A stretch of 51,795 nt of DNA from Caryophanales bacterium (GTDB lineage Bacteria > Bacillota > Bacilli > JARBTR01): assembly GCA_029240105.1 (NCBI GenBank), contig JARBTR010000012.1:1-51795 (forward strand), given 5' to 3'. The position numbers were made by a program, and so were the translations under genes. The notes below the pieces were generated by a model. It worked only from the letters and a program-made list of their open reading frames with translations, was not told where the DNA came from and did not search any database. This document shows, piece after piece, positions 1-10,141 of this stretch (the stretch's first letter is position 1; each line of letters opens with the position of its first letter).

Positions 1-1477
<1,477 letters not shown>

Positions 1478-1490
1478 TTAAATCACCTCA

Positions 1491-1516
1491 CTTTCTTAAT
1501 ATAAATATTAAGAAAG
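1491..1516. promoter_or_regulatory. Perfect 11-bp inverted repeat just upstream of the collagen-like gene
   Basis: CTTTCTTAATA (1491-1501) and TATTAAGAAAG (1506-1516) are perfect complements around a 4-base loop. It ends right beside the GAGGTG ribosome site of the collagen-like gene and follows the glycosyltransferase stop (1534). There is no U-run after it, so a regulator operator or an mRNA-stabilising hairpin is more likely than a terminator. Confidence 0.6.
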
Positions 1517-1533
1517 TGGACAAACTGAAACGG

Positions 1534-2616
1534 TCATTTATCCTTTTTTTGTTTCAATGTAGCAAAATAATTTCTGTTGTGTTTAACTGCATTTGAATTT
1601 GGCTTGTATTTATAAGCTATTTCATTAAACAAAATCGCTTTTTCAATATCGCCCAATTTATCGTAACAAACAGACAATTCAACATTCGGTATAAAACCCC
1701 AATAATCATTGAGTATAAACCCTCTCGTATTTGGTTTTTCTAAGTAAGTAGCCAACAAAAACCATTTTGAAGCCGTTTTGTAATTATTTTTATTCATATA
1801 GAAATATCCAATCTCGCAGCATATTTCCGCTCTAGGTGAATCATACTCAAAGCTTTTCACTAGTGACTGAAAAACTTTTTCATCATTATCAAGAGTTTTA
1901 TAACATAATGCCAAATTGTAGCAGGCAGCAATATTATCTTCTACCCACCCCAATCTTCCTTCAAGAAATTGTTCAAAATAATAAATTGCTTCTATATATC
2001 TTGCATGGTCTTTCAACTCTCGCGCAAAATAATACTGGCTTCTAGGGCTAAGTTTTTTACCTTCTTTTATCTGATTTTCGTATACCTTTATGTTGCGGTC
2101 TGTATAATTCGCTTCTTTTTTATGTGTGATGAAAATATCGTTGGCATAATATATCTTACCGCTAAATTCAATGTATTCATGTATAGGATCATTCCATAAA
2201 TAACCTCTTTCTGTTTTAAACAACCGTCCTCTTGTTGAAGTTAAAATTGGGTTATTATACTTATCAAAGTGCGTATTATATTTAAATGCAACGATATCGA
2301 CATCTGTATTTAATTCACACTTTAATTTTAATACCTTCTGCCTATCTTCTTTGGTGAGGATGTCATCAGCATCCAACCACATTTGATACTGTTTCGTTGC
2401 TTTTGAAAAGGAAAAATTTCTCGCTATGGAAAAATCGTTCACCCATTCAAAATCATAAACTTTATCTGTGTACCGATATGCAATTTCTTTTGTTTTATCA
2501 GTTGAACCAGTATCCACTATGATTATTTCGTCTACCACATCTTTTACACTATCTAAGCATCTTGATAGAACATTTTCTTCATTTCTAACTATCATACATA
2601 AACTAATAGTAATCAT
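1534..2616 (-). CDS. Family 2 glycosyltransferase with C-terminal TPR-like repeats
   Basis: The N-terminus ISLCMIVRNEENVLSRCLDS and the following EIIIVDTGSTDKT are the nucleotide-sugar-binding start of GT-A fold, family 2 transferases; WLDADD is the DXD metal motif. The C-terminal half has helical repeats of TPR character (ACYNLALCYKTLDNDEK, SVCYDKLGDIEKA). An ATG 36 bases upstream is open, but only ATG 2616 has a ribosome site (GGAG, 6-base spacing), giving about 360 residues. The gene lies 56 bp upstream of the collagen-like gene on the same strand, so it may glycosylate its Thr residues; that link is inference. Upstream, CATATAATA (about 2674-2682, minus) resembles a sigma-K -10 element, without a convincing -35. 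Confidence 0.85.
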   Translation of the reverse strand: MITISLCMIVRNEENVLSRCLDSVKDVVDEIIIVDTGSTDKTKEIAYRYTDKVYDFEWVNDFSIARNFSFSKATKQYQMWLDADDILTKEDRQKVLKLKCELNTDVDIVAFKYNTHFDKYNNPILTSTRGRLFKTERGYLWNDPIHEYIEFSGKIYYANDIFITHKKEANYTDRNIKVYENQIKEGKKLSPRSQYYFARELKDHARYIEAIYYFEQFLEGRLGWVEDNIAACYNLALCYKTLDNDEKVFQSLVKSFEYDSPRAEICCEIGYFYMNKNNYKTASKWFLLATYLEKPNTRGFILNDYWGFIPNVELSVCYDKLGDIEKAILFNEIAYKYKPNSNAVKHNRNYFATLKQKKDK

Positions 2617-2886
2617 TACATTCTCCAAATCCGTGTAATGAGTTAACTTCATACACTATAATTTTAATTACTGTATTATATGTACAAGTTAATATATTGA
2701 CATTTGAATCCGCATTCACCTCAACATACAAGTAACAGCCAATCATTATCAGACAAAAATCAGGTCCAACACCCATCCCCTAATGCCTGTAAAATCGCTA
2801 TTTAATTACCTTTTACCTCATAATTAATAACGAATAGTAACACTTTCGATTTCTCATACTAGAAATAAAGAAAGGTGGGTATTAAA

Positions 2887-2997
2887 ATGAAAAGAAAAAC
2901 AAGTCAAGGAACAATGCCACAAAAGAGTAATCAAAAAACAGGTCCAACTAATAATGGTGGACAGCCTATTTTAAAACCAACTGGCAAATCAAAATAA
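2887..2997 (+). CDS. Small basic protein, 36 residues, function unknown
   Basis: The sequence MKRKTSQGTMPQKSNQKTG continues to ...PILKPTGKSK. It is Lys/Gln/Asn/Pro-rich, hydrophilic and without membrane segment or Cys. A good ribosome site (AAAGGTGGG, about 7 bases before ATG) and a terminator directly after the stop (3033-3069) indicate a real, separately transcribed gene. Its composition recalls minor small acid-soluble spore proteins, but no family was recognised. Confidence 0.6.
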   Translation: MKRKTSQGTMPQKSNQKTGPTNNGGQPILKPTGKSK

Positions 2998-3032
2998 AGT
3001 TGGGTTTGTATAACTAATCAAATTTAATGCTA

Positions 3033-3069
3033 GCTAGAAAAAGTGAAATTCACTTTTCTGGCTTTTTTT
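3033..3069 (+). terminator. Rho-independent terminator after the 36-residue ORF
   Basis: The arms AGAAAAAGTGAA and TTCACTTTTCT pair and are followed by GGC and seven T. Confidence 0.8.
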
Positions 3070-3080
3070 GATACTTAAAA

Positions 3081-3114
3081 ATTCCACCTCGCCTATGGAA
3101 TGTGACAATGTCAC
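3081..3114. promoter_or_regulatory. Two adjacent inverted repeats upstream of the FAD/Fe-S oxidase gene
   Basis: ATTCCA-N9-TGGAAT (3081-3101) abuts GTGAC-AAT-GTCAC (3102-3114). The second is like a Crp/Fnr-type TGTGA...TCACA site but with a spacer one base short. They lie 67-100 bp before the oxidase start. The next gene but one downstream is a Crp/Fnr regulator, so autogenous local control is possible but unproven. No clear -35/-10 pair was found. Confidence 0.4.
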
Positions 3115-3180
3115 GGAGTATAGATAGTCAATTTGCAATAATTATAAGCGGTAAAGTTTACATATGGGGAGGAACAAGCA

Positions 3181-6100
3181 ATGTCAAAAGTAAAAGACCA
3201 TGTTGAAAAAAGGCTTGTGAAAATATTTGGAGATCGTGTTCGAACTGATCATGTTGAGCGAAAAATGTATTCCTATGATATCGGTGCATTGCCTTCTTTA
3301 ATTAAACCGTTTGTACCAGTTGGGATTCCGGGAGCGGTTGTACGTCCAGAAAATGAAGATCAAATCATTCAACTGATTCAACTAGCAAACAAAGAAAAAA
3401 TCAAAATTGTCCCTAGAGGAATGTCTACATCAGGTTATGGTGGTGTGCTTCCAGAAGAAGGTGCTATTGTCGTTGATGTTTCAGGTATGAATCAAGTTCT
3501 TCATGTTAATAAAGAGCATTTAGAAGTTACTGTTCAAGCTGGAATCATTTGGGGTCATCTTCAAAAGAAACTAAATAAAGAAGGGTTAGACCTCATTCTC
3601 TATCCATCATCACTTCCCGCTTCTACTGTCGGTGGGCTATTAGCACAAGGTGGAACCGGTTTTGGTGCTTACGAATATGGTTTTTTTAAAGAGAATATAC
3701 TATCAGCTAAAATTATTTTCCCTGATCAATCCATTCGAACAGTTTCAGGTCAGGAACTAACCACCTATATAGCAGACATGGAAGGAACTACAGGTATCAT
3801 TCTTGAGGTGACCATGAAAATCCGTCATTTTGAGGAAGAAGTTCACCGACTGTTTTCCTTTGATTCAAGTGAGCAATTAACAGACTGGGTAACAGCAATT
3901 TCATCTGCCGACCTTCCAATTTGGTCACTAGGTTTTTTAAACCCTGAATCTATGAAATTGAAAAAACAAATTCCTCATCGTCACGGACATTATTACGAAG
4001 AGTTAGATCGGCCAAAGGCCCCATTTCTACCAGAAAAATTTGTGGTAATGATGGCATATCCAAAATCAAAACATATTGAAATTGAAAATGACTTAGTGAA
4101 TCTTGTAGAAAAATTTGGTGGCGAAGAACTGCCTCAAGAAGCTGCCGAACATGAATGGAACGAGAGATTCAAACCAATGCGTTTTAAAAGAATGGGTCCA
4201 TCCATTATTCCAACAGAAATTATCGTCCCATTAGAAAACTTAGCAATCGTTTTAAATGAGATTGATCAAAAAATTAAACAGCCCTTTGTACTCGAAGGTA
4301 TGGTGACAAAAGGAAATCAAGTGATTCTTCTCGGATTTATTCCACATGATGAACGTAAATTCACTTTCAACATGGCGTTTGCATTGTCGCTATCAGTTAT
4401 AGAAATTGCAAAAAAATTCAATGGAAACGTGTATTCTACTGGACTATATTTCCGAAGAGAATCTGAGCGAGTACTTGGGAAAGAAAAAGTAGAACAGGTT
4501 AAGCAGTTTAAAAAGGAGCAAGATCCAAGTGACATTTTTAACCCAGGAAAAGTAATTGGTAGCGGTGGAATGATAGATACTCTTATGGGCGCAGCCTCTT
4601 CCCTTGAACCACTAATACGTCCATTTGCCAATGCTGCAACCACTTCATTTGGAGAAGCTGTTCGCGAGGCGAAGAAAAAAGGAATTCCTGGAGATGTCTC
4701 ATACTACGCAACTGCTTGTGCACGTTGTGGGTATTGTGTCCCTTCCTGCGAACAATTTTCTGGACGCGGCTGGGAATCTCAATCTCCTAGAGGAAAGTAT
4801 CACTACATCCGTGAAGTCGTAGCTGGCCGTGAAAAATTCGATCAAAACCAAGTCAACACGTTCCTTCTTTGCACTACTTGTGAAGTTTGTAATAACAAAT
4901 GTCAGTTAGATATGCCAGTTGAACATAATTGGATGACGATGCGTGGTCAGCTTATAAATGAAGAAAAACGCATGACTTTTCCTCCTTTTGAAATGATGGC
5001 TGCATCCCTTCGTGGAGAAAAGAATATTTGGGCTGGTAAAAGAGAAAAACGTGCAGATTGGTTACCTGAGGATATCAAGCCAATAATAAAAGATAAAGGT
5101 GAGGTACTTTATTTCGCAGGATGCACGGCATCCTACGTTAACAAAGATGTATCGGAAGCTACTGTTCGTTTACTAGATAAAGCTGGACTTGATTTTACCT
5201 ATATGGGAGCAGATGAAGCTTGCTGTGGTATTCCAATGAAAGCTTCAGGTAAATGGGATGTTTTTGAAGAGATTTTTGAACATAACATTGCTGAAGCAAA
5301 TAAGCGTGGTGCAAAAACGATCGTCACTTCTTGCCCTGCATGTGGTCTTGTTTGGAAGGAAATGTATAAGGAATTAGCTGAGAAGAAAGGTATTCCTTAT
5401 GACTTTGAAGTAAAGCACTACTCCGAAATTGCGGCAGAGGCTATTAAAGAAGGCAAGTTAACGTTTGATTATGAAGTAAATGAGCGTGTAACATTCCATG
5501 ATTCCTGTCACGCTGGAAGAGCACAAGGTATTTATGAAGAACCTCGCGAATTACTAAAAGCTATTCCAGGTCTAGAAGTTGTTGAGATGGAACACAATCG
5601 CGAGGAAGGTTACTGCTGCGGCTCCGTACTTACTCTGATTGGCGAAATGCCAGTTGCTCCTGTACTTGGTGGGATGCGCCTTCAAGAAGCTATTGATGTA
5701 AAGGCGAGTAAATTGCTTGCACTCTGCCCTTGTTGTCAGGTTCAGCTTCGTGACTCTGCATGCAAGAACAATGTAGACATAGAAGTTGATGATCTAGCTC
5801 GTTATGTCATGAAAGGGCTTGGAATTGATGTAAAGAGCCACTCTGATTATTCAATGGAAATGTGGGGTTATTTTGAGAAGTTTATCATCCTAATGAAACC
5901 TGAAGTTATGGCTGACTTAATGGTCTCTCTACTTCCAGATATGATGGAAGCAATGCCGACTGGTATGGTACCTATGATGAAAGGAATGAAATATGTTCCT
6001 GGAGGTCTCGACATGATGGCAAAAATGATGCCAGTAATGATGCCGAAACTGGTACCTGGTATTATGCCTAAGGTTATGCCTCAGATGTTAGCAGAGGTGT

Positions 6101-6252
6101 CAAGACGAGTTGGACCACTTCCAGAGGATATGGAAAAGCTAATGCCAGACTTACTTCCAAAAACAATGGATGCTCTAATGCCAAATATGCTTCCATTACT
6201 GATTCCGTATGTAACACCAAAAATGATTGAATATATTCGTGAAAAAATGTAA
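3181..6252 (+). CDS. FAD-binding and Fe-S oxidoreductase (GlcD-GlcF type fusion) with Met/Pro-rich tail
   Basis: At 1023 residues this fuses what are usually two subunits of glycolate or D-lactate-type dehydrogenases. Residues about 40-220 form a PCMH-type FAD-binding domain (VRPENEDQIIQLIQLANKE, VPRGMSTSGYGG); about 225-460 the FAD oxidase C-terminal domain ending PSDIFNPGKV. Two [4Fe-4S] motifs follow, CARCGYCVPSCEQ (from about 513) and CTTCEVCNNKC (about 562). Two cysteine-rich CCG domains come next, with ACCGIP, SCPACG, YCCGS and LCPCCQ. The last 140 residues are very rich in Met and Pro (MMPVMMPKLVPGIMPKVMP) and look unlike known GlcF tails. It probably passes electrons from a 2-hydroxyacid to the quinone pool; the substrate is not known. 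ATG 3181 follows a GGGGAGG ribosome site. Confidence 0.85.
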   Translation: MSKVKDHVEKRLVKIFGDRVRTDHVERKMYSYDIGALPSLIKPFVPVGIPGAVVRPENEDQIIQLIQLANKEKIKIVPRGMSTSGYGGVLPEEGAIVVDVSGMNQVLHVNKEHLEVTVQAGIIWGHLQKKLNKEGLDLILYPSSLPASTVGGLLAQGGTGFGAYEYGFFKENILSAKIIFPDQSIRTVSGQELTTYIADMEGTTGIILEVTMKIRHFEEEVHRLFSFDSSEQLTDWVTAISSADLPIWSLGFLNPESMKLKKQIPHRHGHYYEELDRPKAPFLPEKFVVMMAYPKSKHIEIENDLVNLVEKFGGEELPQEAAEHEWNERFKPMRFKRMGPSIIPTEIIVPLENLAIVLNEIDQKIKQPFVLEGMVTKGNQVILLGFIPHDERKFTFNMAFALSLSVIEIAKKFNGNVYSTGLYFRRESERVLGKEKVEQVKQFKKEQDPSDIFNPGKVIGSGGMIDTLMGAASSLEPLIRPFANAATTSFGEAVREAKKKGIPGDVSYYATACARCGYCVPSCEQFSGRGWESQSPRGKYHYIREVVAGREKFDQNQVNTFLLCTTCEVCNNKCQLDMPVEHNWMTMRGQLINEEKRMTFPPFEMMAASLRGEKNIWAGKREKRADWLPEDIKPIIKDKGEVLYFAGCTASYVNKDVSEATVRLLDKAGLDFTYMGADEACCGIPMKASGKWDVFEEIFEHNIAEANKRGAKTIVTSCPACGLVWKEMYKELAEKKGIPYDFEVKHYSEIAAEAIKEGKLTFDYEVNERVTFHDSCHAGRAQGIYEEPRELLKAIPGLEVVEMEHNREEGYCCGSVLTLIGEMPVAPVLGGMRLQEAIDVKASKLLALCPCCQVQLRDSACKNNVDIEVDDLARYVMKGLGIDVKSHSDYSMEMWGYFEKFIILMKPEVMADLMVSLLPDMMEAMPTGMVPMMKGMKYVPGGLDMMAKMMPVMMPKLVPGIMPKVMPQMLAEVSRRVGPLPEDMEKLMPDLLPKTMDALMPNMLPLLIPYVTPKMIEYIREKM

Positions 6253-6354
6253 ATCAATGATTTGGTTCTTTAAATAAACACTTGTATGGTTATGGCATTA
6301 CAGTAAACCAGCGTTATTTCATTCACATTGTTTATGTCTTCCACTGTAAAATGG

Positions 6355-6387
6355 GCCCCCTTGAATTTTCAATCAAGGGGGCTTTTA
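6355..6387 (+). terminator. Terminator after the oxidase gene
   Basis: GCCCCCTTGA and TCAAGGGGGC are perfect 10-bp arms (8-base loop) followed by TTTT. Confidence 0.9.
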
Positions 6388-6510
6388 ACATTTTCTTTTT
6401 ATCATTTGGGTTAAATAGATGAATAATGTAATGTATAATCATATTTGACAATTAATGAGCTAATGCAATCTGGTTGGTTTATAACCCTTTGTAAGAAAGG
6501 TTGATGTTTT

Positions 6511-7173
6511 TTGAGAAAATTCATGGAAGAAAATGTTCCTTTTTGGAGTATACTTACTGATTTACAAAAAGAAAAAATGATTGAGCATTCCTATTTCCAA
6601 AATTATAAAGAAGGTACAATCATGAACTATTCAGGGGATAATTGTACTGGTGTACAGATTATTAAATCCGGACGTGCAAAGGTATTCATTAGTTCACCAG
6701 ATGGGCGTGCGATTACACTATATCGTTTACTCGATAGGGATGTTTGCATGTTAAGCGCTGGTTGTATGCTTAAGAACCTGAATTTTGGAGTGAATTTAGA
6801 AGCAGAGACTGATTGTGAAGCGGTAGTAATTGACGGTAATGTCTACCAAGAAATTAGCGAGGAAAATAGTGCAGTTAAAGACTTCACATTGGCTATTGTG
6901 TCATCAAAATTTTCTGAAGTAATGTGGTTACTTGAGCATTTGGTTTTTTCCAATGTTGGCAAACGGTTAGCTTCTTCTTTATTGGAACAAAAAAATCTAC
7001 TTGAAAGTAATTCGTTAAGTATTACTCATGAAAAATTAGCAACTGATCTTGGTACGGCACGTGAAGTAGTTACACGATTGCTTAAACAATTCCAATTAGA
7101 CGGTTTAGTAGAACTTTCACGTGGAAAGATTAAAATTGTTGATGAAAAAAGCTTGATACAACTCTCGTTGTAA
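6511..7173 (+). CDS. Crp/Fnr family transcription regulator
   Basis: At 220 residues it has the family length. The N-terminal beta-barrel holds the sensor (YSGDNCTGVQIIKSGRAKVF, YRLLDRDVCMLSAGCMLKN) and the C-terminus a winged helix (ITHEKLATDLGTAREVVTRL). Several Cys (DNC, DVC, AGC, TDC) lie in the sensor domain but not in an FNR N-terminal cluster, so redox or NO sensing is possible but only inferred. The start is TTG 6511 with AGAAAGG ten bases upstream; ATG 6523 in frame is an alternative. It follows the oxidase gene, from which a terminator separates it. Confidence 0.88.
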   Translation: MRKFMEENVPFWSILTDLQKEKMIEHSYFQNYKEGTIMNYSGDNCTGVQIIKSGRAKVFISSPDGRAITLYRLLDRDVCMLSAGCMLKNLNFGVNLEAETDCEAVVIDGNVYQEISEENSAVKDFTLAIVSSKFSEVMWLLEHLVFSNVGKRLASSLLEQKNLLESNSLSITHEKLATDLGTAREVVTRLLKQFQLDGLVELSRGKIKIVDEKSLIQLSL

Positions 7174-7253
7174 CTTCTTTGTTTTTTAATGATTATTTAT
7201 TTCCCTTAAAAAAAGTCTACTCGATTTGTAATGCGCCCTATAAATTAGACCAT

Positions 7254-7286
7254 ATCCGTAGTGAATGTCACTTCGGATTTTTATAT
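7254..7286 (+). terminator. Terminator after the Crp/Fnr gene
   Basis: ATCCG-T-AGTGA and TCACT-T-CGGAT pair around ATG and are followed by TTTTTA. The rest of the 364-bp gap to the next gene (7174-7537) is AT-rich and shows no further feature. Confidence 0.8.
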
Positions 7287-7537
7287 ACTTTTATTGTATT
7301 TACTTGTAAATGATACGGAGACTATTTGCTTACCTAATTTATCTTAACGATATCTCCAACTTTTTCAAAATGCTGTGATCTTGTAGTATAGTTCTATACT
7401 AAAAATAACAACCATTTATTATTACCAATAACGATTTCAGGATTAACCAATAAAACAGCTGATCTTTAGAGATTAGTAATTCAATCTTAAAAAATTAAAT
7501 TTTTAAGTTACATTTTTTATAAGAGGAGCCATATTCC

Positions 7538-8137
7538 ATGATGCATTCTAGAATGGATCAAAAACACAAAATAATATTTTTTACCATTAGTATTGTGGCA
7601 ATCTTTGTTTCAGTGGCAATGCTATTTCTAAATCCCTCTAAAGATACATATTTAAATCAAAAAAAAATTAAAGTTAGCATTTCCAAAAATAAATCGCTAC
7701 CGGTTGGGACAAGTTTCATGATGGATACCACCAAAAAATATTTATACAAGACGACTAGAAATAAAATCAAGTTGTATGACGGGAAATTACAAACGTGGGA
7801 ATTTATTAATGAAAGCTGGGCCTATGGCAAATACAGACACTTTTTCATTGAGAATGAAAAAGGATTACGTGACGATCAAGCTGAGGCTCTTTTAATAAGC
7901 TATCCAGTGATTGTCGGTAAAAAATGGTACATCGAAGATAATGAAATGATAGTAGTACGGATTTTTGATGATATGACGACTCCTGCCGGAACCTTTCAAA
8001 ATGTCATTGAGGTAAGTCAATCAAATGAAGAGCAAACAGAAATTGCATTTCGGCATTATTATGCAGAAAATGTAGGGTTAATCCGGTCTGAAACCGGTGA
8101 TGGAAAGCTATTGAGCGAACTTGTAAAATTACAATAG
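7538..8137 (+). CDS. Membrane-anchored extracellular protein of unknown function
   Basis: The 199-residue product begins with a charged stretch and one hydrophobic helix (IIFFTISIVAIFVSVAMLFL, about residues 12-31) without a cleavage site or lipobox, so it is probably anchored with its body outside. The C-terminal part has VGKKWYI, TTPAGTFQNVIEV and YYAENVGLIRSE, the pattern of secreted beta-rich domains in which an ageing-type 'PAGTF..V' strand pair is conserved. GAGGAG precedes the ATG by nine bases. It stands alone between the Crp/Fnr gene and rluF. The function is unknown. Confidence 0.7.
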   Translation: MMHSRMDQKHKIIFFTISIVAIFVSVAMLFLNPSKDTYLNQKKIKVSISKNKSLPVGTSFMMDTTKKYLYKTTRNKIKLYDGKLQTWEFINESWAYGKYRHFFIENEKGLRDDQAEALLISYPVIVGKKWYIEDNEMIVVRIFDDMTTPAGTFQNVIEVSQSNEEQTEIAFRHYYAENVGLIRSETGDGKLLSELVKLQ

Positions 8138-8323
8138 ATAATCGTTTACATCATAAACTTTAAATGTTAAAGCCTTGTGCAATATGCAATATGGTCTATT
8201 TCCATAGTATAATACCTTTATATTCGATAAAAATGAACTAGAGTTGTATGTTACGATTAGTAACAGAATCATTTGGAAATGAACTATTTCTAGTAAATAA
8301 AAACATTTAAAGGTGCAAGAGTA

Positions 8324-9025
8324 ATGAGACTTAATAAATTTATTAGTGAATCAGGGTATACTTCCCGTCGTGGTGCGGACAAATTAATCGAGCAAAAAAG
8401 AGTGAAGGTAAATGGTAAAGTAGCAGGATTGGGTGTACAAGTATCTCCTGGTGATGTAGTTCTAGTAGACGGTAATCGTCTTGCTAATTCGAGCGCAGAG
8501 CAATTAGTCTATCTTGTACTAAATAAGCCCTACGGCATCACTTCCACTTCTGAAAAAAATGTTAAAGGAAACATTATTGATTTTGTAAATTATCCTTTAC
8601 GGATTTTTCATGTTGGTCGACTTGATAAAGAATCGACTGGACTAATCATGCTGACTAACGACGGCGACATCGTAAACAAAATTTTGCGATCTGAAAACAA
8701 ACACGAAAAAGAGTACGTCGTTTCAGTGGATAAACCAATTACGCCGGAATTTCTTAAAACAATGGCGGCAGGTGTAAATATAGGCGGAGAAAAGACACTC
8801 CCATGTACAATTACACAGAATTCAAAGTTTGAATTCACAATTATTTTAACGCAAGGCTTAAATCGCCAAATCCGTAGAATGTGTGAAGCGCTTGGTTATG
8901 AAGTTGTTACGTTAAATCGAATCCGAATTATGAATATTCATTTGAAGAATCTACCTATAGGGCAATGGCGTGACCTTACCAAGAAGGAAAAAGAGCAGTT
9001 ATTTAAGGACTTGGGACATCAATAA
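8324..9025 (+). CDS. rluF: 23S rRNA pseudouridine synthase RluF-like
   Basis: Residues 1-55 form an S4 RNA-binding domain (MRLNKFISESGYTSRRGADK) followed by the RsuA/RluB/E/F catalytic domain; HVGRLDKESTGL carries the catalytic Asp101, and LNRQIRRMCEALGYEV is the family's C-terminal motif. RluF in E. coli makes pseudouridine 2604 in 23S rRNA; the length (233) fits. AAAGGTG lies nine bases before ATG. It is a single-gene unit closed by the terminator at 9122. Confidence 0.88.
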   Translation: MRLNKFISESGYTSRRGADKLIEQKRVKVNGKVAGLGVQVSPGDVVLVDGNRLANSSAEQLVYLVLNKPYGITSTSEKNVKGNIIDFVNYPLRIFHVGRLDKESTGLIMLTNDGDIVNKILRSENKHEKEYVVSVDKPITPEFLKTMAAGVNIGGEKTLPCTITQNSKFEFTIILTQGLNRQIRRMCEALGYEVVTLNRIRIMNIHLKNLPIGQWRDLTKKEKEQLFKDLGHQ

Positions 9026-9121
9026 CATCTATCAGTTATAATGATTCCAGTACTACTCTAAGCAGTAAAAATTGTATAAATATGTAGCTACCCATGGATT
9101 TTACTGGTGATAAGTTACACT

Positions 9122-9157
9122 AAAAGGAGCCGTGGCAAAATCGGCTCCTTCTATTTA
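9122..9157. terminator. Bidirectional terminator between rluF and the methyltransferase
   Basis: AAGGAGCCG (9124-9132) pairs with CGGCTCCTT (9142-9150). T-rich stretches on both sides let it serve both converging genes. Confidence 0.8.
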
Positions 9158-9194
9158 TTAAAAGTGAATTTAAATTAGTCACTTCTTTTTTCAG

Positions 9195-10028
9195 TTATTT
9201 TTCAGTTGTGACAAAAACCACATGATTAGATGCAAAATCACTGTTCTCTATGAGGTCGTAGAAGAATTGGTTATTCTTAAAACTATTCTCCAAAAGTAAG
9301 TGCACTAAATCTTCTTCAGAATAATAATGATCGTATGAGCGATAGACTTCAAATTTATTCGATTCCAGTAGTACGATATCCTGATTTAGAAATACTTTTT
9401 CATCTGGATAATGAACCACTTCCGATAAAACAATATGCTTTTCTGGTGACCAAAAGCCACTATGACTGGTATACCATTCATTTGTAACCTGCTTATCTTC
9501 TTTGAAAGCTTCTGTAAACACATCAAAAATAAATGTACCGCCAGGTTTTAGAGCCTTGTATATTTTTTTCAGAAGAACATCTCTCTTTTCATCGCTTAAT
9601 GCTCCAAAATCACAATAAATCAAAATAATTAAATCAAACTGCTCCTGGTAATCCAGTTCCAAATAATTTTGATAAATGTAATCTATATCTAACCCTTGTT
9701 TTGCACAGGAATCTTTGGCATATTCTATCGAATTTTTTGAAAAATCAATTCCCGTTACTTTATGCCCTAATTTAGCTAATCTTTCAGCATACAAACCAGG
9801 GCCGCATCCCAAATCTAAAACTTTAGATTCTTTATTCAGAAAGTTTTTATGAATCCAGTCTACAGTTTTTTCAATAGTGCCTGGTTTCCGGCTGGCAGCA
9901 TCCCAATCAGGGTTTAAATGTGCTTCAAGCATTTTCTTAGAAATGTATTCATCAGTCCAAAAGTTTGAAGTTCCCTCTTCAAAGATCTCTGGCTTCTGAG
10001 AAAATTTTAGTAAATTTTCAAAATTCAT
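9195..10028 (-). CDS. Class I SAM-dependent methyltransferase
   Basis: KVLDLGCGPGLYAERLAKLG (from about residue 69) is the SAM-binding motif I, followed by VTGIDFSKNSIEYAK (motif II acidic Asp) and FDLIILIYCDFGALSD. The C-terminal part carries YRSYDHYYSEEDLVHLLLEN, common in methyltransferases of the UbiE/type 11-12 group. The 277-residue length is normal. The substrate cannot be told from sequence. It is convergent with rluF; upstream and on the same strand lies an acetyltransferase gene 113 bp away. Confidence 0.85.
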   Translation of the reverse strand: MNFENLLKFSQKPEIFEEGTSNFWTDEYISKKMLEAHLNPDWDAASRKPGTIEKTVDWIHKNFLNKESKVLDLGCGPGLYAERLAKLGHKVTGIDFSKNSIEYAKDSCAKQGLDIDYIYQNYLELDYQEQFDLIILIYCDFGALSDEKRDVLLKKIYKALKPGGTFIFDVFTEAFKEDKQVTNEWYTSHSGFWSPEKHIVLSEVVHYPDEKVFLNQDIVLLESNKFEVYRSYDHYYSEEDLVHLLLENSFKNNQFFYDLIENSDFASNHVVFVTTEK

Positions 10029-10141
10029 AACTTAAACCCCCATCCCCACTTTAAATTTGTTATACAGTCCAAAAATACCTAATATAGCTGTTATAGTTCA
10101 ATTTTGTATTCTCGTTTGCCAAATAAATAGATATATGTCTA

